A DNA stretch of 10,390 nucleotides from Pseudomonadota bacterium (GTDB taxonomy: Bacteria > Pseudomonadota > Gammaproteobacteria > Burkholderiales > Burkholderiaceae_B): NCBI GenBank assembly GCA_023427945.1, contig JAEYZR010000218.1:1-10390 (forward strand), given 5' to 3'. Under the pieces are notes generated by a model. The model worked only from the letters and a program-made list of their open reading frames with translations, searched no databases and was not told where the DNA came from. This document shows positions 7,824 to 10,390 of the stretch, one piece after another; the first letter of the stretch is position 1, and the number at the start of each line of letters is the position of its first letter. A program made the position numbers and the translations under genes.

Positions 7824-7831
7824 CGACTGCG

Positions 7832-7835
7832 TCCT
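7832..7835 (-). promoter_or_regulatory. Shine-Dalgarno of the flippase gene, overlapping the upstream stop codon
   Basis: The minus strand reads TAGGA: the TAG (7834-7836) is the stop of the ATPase gene, and AGGA (7832-7835) is the ribosome binding site, 8 bases before the flippase ATG at 7823. It decides the start and implies translational coupling. Confidence 0.7.
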
Positions 7836-8535
7836 AGCTCGGGCGTGGTGCACGCAAGGCGAGTGACTGGCGCAGCGACATCGGATGCGGATGAAGGTTG
7901 TGCACACACCCCAGAATCGTGGCATGTGCCTCGCGCATCAGGTCACGTGTCTGGGCCAGTTCAGTCAGATAGGACACATCCTGCCTGCCCACCAGAACGC
8001 AGGCGTCAGTCTGCGGGGCAATGACCTGGGCATCGGGGAACGCGAGCGCGCGAGGGGTATCCACGATCACCACATCGGCCTCGGCGAGCCAGCGCGAGAA
8101 CAGTGGGGCGGCTATCGAGGGTTGCCAGAGCGCCAGCGGATCCTGTTGGGTCGGTCCGTGTTCAACTGCCGTGACGACGCGCAGATCGACGCCCGCGTCC
8201 AGGCTCTGTCCGCAGCCGATGTCCGAATGACCGGCAAGCATCGCGCCCAGGCCTGAATCCTGGGACAGGCTGAACCACTTGTGCAGGACTGGGCGACGCA
8301 AATCTCCATCGACCAGGATGCAACTGCGTCCCATGCTGGCGTAGGCAACCGCCAACCATGCCGCAACATGGCTGCGGCCTTCGCCGCTGCGCGGACTGAC
8401 GATCGACAGCGAAAACGGCTTGCCCGCGGGCATTCGTGCCTGCAGACCCAGGGCCGTGCGCTGCAGCATGGTCAGATCGGCCGCCGACTGCTTGTCTGTA
8501 TTTGCCGCCGGGACGGTCTTGGTGAACAGGCTCAT
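7834..8535 (-). CDS. epsG: CpsD/EpsG-type P-loop ATPase (BY-kinase-like partner of the chain-length protein)
   Basis: A 233-residue cytoplasmic MinD/ParA-type ATPase resembling bacterial tyrosine kinases of the Wzc/CpsD/EpsG group, which regulate polymer length with a Wzz-type membrane partner. Walker A is SPRSGEGRS at 47-55, with Arg54 where most members have Lys. Walker A' is ILVDGDLRRP at 73-82 (Asp76, Asp78) and Walker B is VVIVDTP at 155-161 (Asp159). It contains only two tyrosines (Tyr65, Tyr189), and the C-terminus (SLALRAPRPS) lacks the usual tyrosine cluster, so autophosphorylation of the classical type is unlikely. The start at 8535 overlaps the epsF stop by 4 bp (ATGA), with GGAG at 8544-8547 placed 8 bases before. 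The neighbouring gene supplies the activator domain. Assignment to EpsG proper is uncertain because the protein is short. Confidence 0.82.
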   Translation of the reverse strand: MSLFTKTVPAANTDKQSAADLTMLQRTALGLQARMPAGKPFSLSIVSPRSGEGRSHVAAWLAVAYASMGRSCILVDGDLRRPVLHKWFSLSQDSGLGAMLAGHSDIGCGQSLDAGVDLRVVTAVEHGPTQQDPLALWQPSIAAPLFSRWLAEADVVIVDTPRALAFPDAQVIAPQTDACVLVGRQDVSYLTELAQTRDLMREAHATILGCVHNLHPHPMSLRQSLALRAPRPS

Positions 8536-9950
8536 GCTGTGCGCTCCAGCTTCGGTGTGCGTTGAACCGGACCCAGTGCCGCAAGGCCCAGGGTGCGCTC
8601 GATATCGTCACGGCTGCGCAGACGCCGGTTGCTCAACTCCAGGAACAAGGCCAGGCCGAATCCGGCGAACAGGCCCGCCAGCAAGCCGGCGATGGTGTTG
8701 ATCCTTCGGCTGGGCCTGCTGTAGGTCTCCGGCGTCTGTGCGGCACGCAAAACGACCAGGTTGCTGGGCGAGACGTTGGTCGAAATCAGCAGGTCGCCAT
8801 ACTTTTGCGCGGCAGACTCGTAGCTGCGCTGGGCGTTTTCAAGCTGACGAGCAAGTGATGCCTGCGTGGCGCTGTATTCCTGCGCCTTCAGGATGCGCTC
8901 ACGGCGGGCATCCACCTCCTGCTGAATCAGCTTCTCCTGCTGCACCAGTTCGAGCGGCAGTTGCCGCATGGCATCCAGCGCGCGGTCCGCGCCCCGATCG
9001 AGGTCCGCGCGCAGACTCGCACGTTCACTTTGCAGCGAACGCAATTGCGGGTTGCTGCTGCCCAGCACGCCAGGTCCGCGAGCCGAGGCCAGCATGCGCT
9101 CAACATCGGTCAGCTTGCCCTTGATGTTGGCGATATCGCCACGTGTGGCGATCTCTGCTATATCGGCCGGTGCCACGCCTGCCTTGATCTGCGTGGCGAT
9201 GCTTTCCCAGCGAGCCTGTGCGCGTTGCCGGTCGACCTGTACGTTTACCAGTTTCGACAAGGCATTGGAGAGGTCTGCCACCGACACGTTCTCACCACTG
9301 CTGGTCGTGATCAGGCCTTGCTCACGCTCAAAGTCATTGAGTTTGCGCTGGGCATCGTCGGCCTGTTGACGCATGGTCGCCAACTGACTGTCGTATAACG
9401 AAACACGTTCACGACCCGTACGTTGCCCTATCTCGGCTGTCAGGGCGAAGTAGGCCTGCACCACGGCGTTGGCGGCATCGCGCGCGCCATCGGGCGAGGT
9501 GCCGTTGTAGCGCACCTGCAGTACGCGGCTGTTGCCCTGGCTGACCACTTCGACGCGCCGGTTCACGCTGTTGATCAGTTCGCGATAGGCGCGCAGGCGT
9601 TGCGTCTCGTTCATGTCTACGGTCTGATTGCGGAAACCGGGCGTCTGGGACAATCCCAGAATATCGACGACCCGGTTGGAGACTTCGTAGCTTTCGATCA
9701 GCGCGATCTGGTCTTCCATGTAGCTGGTGTCCAGCATGGGCGAAAACTGTCGTGTGCTGATGGGGTCGTTGCTCTGATAGTCCACATACACGTCGGAGGA
9801 GGCACGGTAAGTCTTGGGCAGCACAAGCGTGACCGCTATCGACAGCAGCATCAGGGTCAGACCGCACAAGGCGATCATCCACCGCCGCGACCAGATCATG
9901 GCAGCCAGTTGGCCAGCCGACAGGCTAGTTTCAGAAGTAAAGTCTTTCAC
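8532..9950 (-). CDS. epsF: Chain-length determinant protein, Wzz/GNVR type (EpsF-like)
   Basis: Inner-membrane polysaccharide co-polymerase that sets EPS length and links polymerisation to export. From the GTG at 9950 it has 472 residues: a first membrane helix about 25-45 (after LAAMIWSRRW), a periplasmic Wzz domain (YRASSDVYVDYQ), a long coiled-coil part (about 175-220 and 300-385, e.g. RKLNDFEREQGLI), and a second helix about 418-438 preceded by the Pro-rich AAQTPETYSRPSRR typical of the family. No kinase domain is attached; the next gene supplies it, overlapping by 4 bp. Alternative starts are ATGs at 9956, 10010 and 10025 (474, 492, 497 residues). I prefer GTG 9950 because AAGGA stands 6 bases before it, while the other starts have no well-spaced site and the extra region has poor high-GC codon bias. 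Confidence 0.88.
   Translation of the reverse strand: MKDFTSETSLSAGQLAAMIWSRRWMIALCGLTLMLLSIAVTLVLPKTYRASSDVYVDYQSNDPISTRQFSPMLDTSYMEDQIALIESYEVSNRVVDILGLSQTPGFRNQTVDMNETQRLRAYRELINSVNRRVEVVSQGNSRVLQVRYNGTSPDGARDAANAVVQAYFALTAEIGQRTGRERVSLYDSQLATMRQQADDAQRKLNDFEREQGLITTSSGENVSVADLSNALSKLVNVQVDRQRAQARWESIATQIKAGVAPADIAEIATRGDIANIKGKLTDVERMLASARGPGVLGSSNPQLRSLQSERASLRADLDRGADRALDAMRQLPLELVQQEKLIQQEVDARRERILKAQEYSATQASLARQLENAQRSYESAAQKYGDLLISTNVSPSNLVVLRAAQTPETYSRPSRRINTIAGLLAGLFAGFGLALFLELSNRRLRSRDDIERTLGLAALGPVQRTPKLERTA
8544..8547 (-). promoter_or_regulatory. Shine-Dalgarno of the ATPase gene
   Basis: GGAG on the minus strand, 8 bases before the ATG at 8535, lying in the final codons of epsF. 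It supports the start that overlaps the epsF stop by 4 bp. Confidence 0.55.
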
Positions 9951-9956
9951 GCGCAT

Positions 9957-9961
9957 TCCTT
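9957..9961 (-). promoter_or_regulatory. Shine-Dalgarno deciding the epsF start
   Basis: AAGGA on the minus strand. It abuts the ATG at 9956 with no spacer, which is too close to use, but stands 6 bases (ATGCGC) before the GTG at 9950. It therefore argues for a GTG start of epsF. Confidence 0.5.
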
Positions 9962-9993
9962 GCTTGGGCGGGCGCTGCCCAGGTATCGGGACA

Positions 9994-10390
9994 TCAGAAG
10001 AATCGCTCATCCACGTGGATGACATCGCCTGGCAGCACCGGGTCGCTCAGGCTGGCCTTGAGTTTTTCTTCGTTCTGGGTGCCGGGCACTTTACGGACGA
10101 TCGTGATGCGCCGCTCGGAAGCGCGCTGCGACAAGCCACCGCCCAAGGACACTGCACGCATGACGGTCAGGCCATCTTCCATCGGATAAGCGCCCGCGCG
10201 TGCAACCTCGCCATAAATGAAAAAGCGCTTGGCCGGGCCGATATACACCACATCGCCCGCCATCAGCGGCACGTCCTGCACGTCGCGCGACAAGGCCTGG
10301 CGCCCACCCACATACAGTTCCAGCCGCGATTGTGAGGCCCCGGGCTCAACCGCGTAGGGTGATGTCGATTTGCGCAACAGCACGGCAGTG
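9994..10390 (-). CDS. epsE: Polysaccharide export (OPX, EpsE/Wza-type) protein, C-terminal part only
   Basis: C-terminal 132 residues of an outer-membrane polysaccharide export protein; the frame stays open through the right edge, so the lipoprotein signal, the export domain and true start lie outside. A GTG at 10383 is internal. Visible are the end of one SLBB-type beta-grasp domain (LELYVGG, then LMAGDVVYIGP) and a nearly complete second one (RFFIYGEVARAGAYP, TVMRAVSLGGGLS, RRITIVRK), ending LPGDVIHVDERFF. These domains line the periplasmic channel of the Wza family. The protein stops right after the second domain and lacks the C-terminal amphipathic helix with which E. coli Wza crosses the outer membrane. 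It is followed by epsF after about 43 bp. Confidence 0.9.
   Translation of the reverse strand, partial: TAVLLRKSTSPYAVEPGASQSRLELYVGGRQALSRDVQDVPLMAGDVVYIGPAKRFFIYGEVARAGAYPMEDGLTVMRAVSLGGGLSQRASERRITIVRKVPGTQNEEKLKASLSDPVLPGDVIHVDERFF
10007..10022. repeat. Perfect 16-bp palindrome inside the 3' end of epsE
   Basis: TCATCCACGTGGATGA is its own reverse complement. It lies within the last codons of epsE (encoding part of VIHVDE) and covers one of the possible upstream ATGs of epsF (10010). It could be a protein-binding site or a small RNA hairpin near the epsE/epsF junction, or simply a coincidence of coding for a conserved C-terminus. Confidence 0.4.

Noticed and set aside
7824..7925. 34-codon N-terminal extension of the flippase
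   Set aside because: It lies inside the ATPase gene, is Cys/His/Arg-rich, and a well-placed Shine-Dalgarno supports the start at 7823.
6579..8024. 481-codon open frame on the plus strand opposite the flippase gene
   Set aside because: It is the antisense of a clear membrane protein gene; its product is Gln/His/Arg-rich with no domain or hydrophobic pattern, as expected of a shadow frame in high-GC DNA.
9135..9152. Inverted repeat ATCGCCA-CGTG-TGGCGAT inside epsF
   Set aside because: A 7-bp stem in the middle of a conserved coding region with no link to a gene boundary; most likely chance.

Overview
The window looks like a chromosomal exopolysaccharide (EPS) locus of a GC-rich Gram-negative bacterium, most likely a betaproteobacterium (Burkholderiales or relatives). 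This rests on the high-GC codon use, the outer-membrane and periplasmic secretion parts, and the resemblance of four genes to the EpsE/EpsF/EpsG/EpsL families known from betaproteobacterial EPS operons such as the Methylobacillus methanolan cluster. Genus cannot be told from the sequence alone.

Layout. Eight genes run on the minus strand, read from the right edge to the left: the C-terminus of an outer-membrane polysaccharide export (OPX, EpsE/Wza-type) protein, cut by the window edge; a Wzz/GNVR chain-length protein (EpsF-like); a CpsD/EpsG-type P-loop partner ATPase; a Wzx-type flippase; a GT2 glycosyltransferase; a Wzy/O-antigen-ligase-type polymerase; an exported GH5-like glycoside hydrolase; and an EpsL-type outer-membrane beta-barrel. 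Spacings are very tight: about 43, -4, 10, 5, -26, -4 and -4 bp. I therefore read them as one translationally coupled operon whose promoter and first genes lie beyond the right edge. On the plus strand at the left edge is an acyltransferase-3 (OafA-like) membrane protein lacking its N-terminus. It converges on epsL, and a 33-bp three-armed inverted repeat lies between the two genes.

How they fit together. The glycosyltransferase adds a sugar to an undecaprenyl-linked repeat unit and the flippase moves that unit across the inner membrane. Wzy then polymerises it, and EpsF with its ATPase partner sets length and drives export. The OPX protein and probably the EpsL barrel carry the polymer through the periplasm and outer membrane. 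The glycoside hydrolase would act in the periplasm on the polymer, and the acyltransferase may decorate it. The priming glycosyltransferase and other sugar transferases are not in the window.

Points of interest: the OPX protein has no C-terminal outer-membrane helix while a separate barrel ends the operon; the ATPase has an Arg in place of the Walker A Lys and no C-terminal tyrosine cluster; the hydrolase is wedged between polymerase and barrel with 4-bp overlaps on both sides; EpsL has a Cys-containing tail after its last apparent strand; and the start of epsF is ambiguous, lying next to a perfect 16-bp palindrome. I see no mobile element, CRISPR array, RNA gene or wholly unknown system here.
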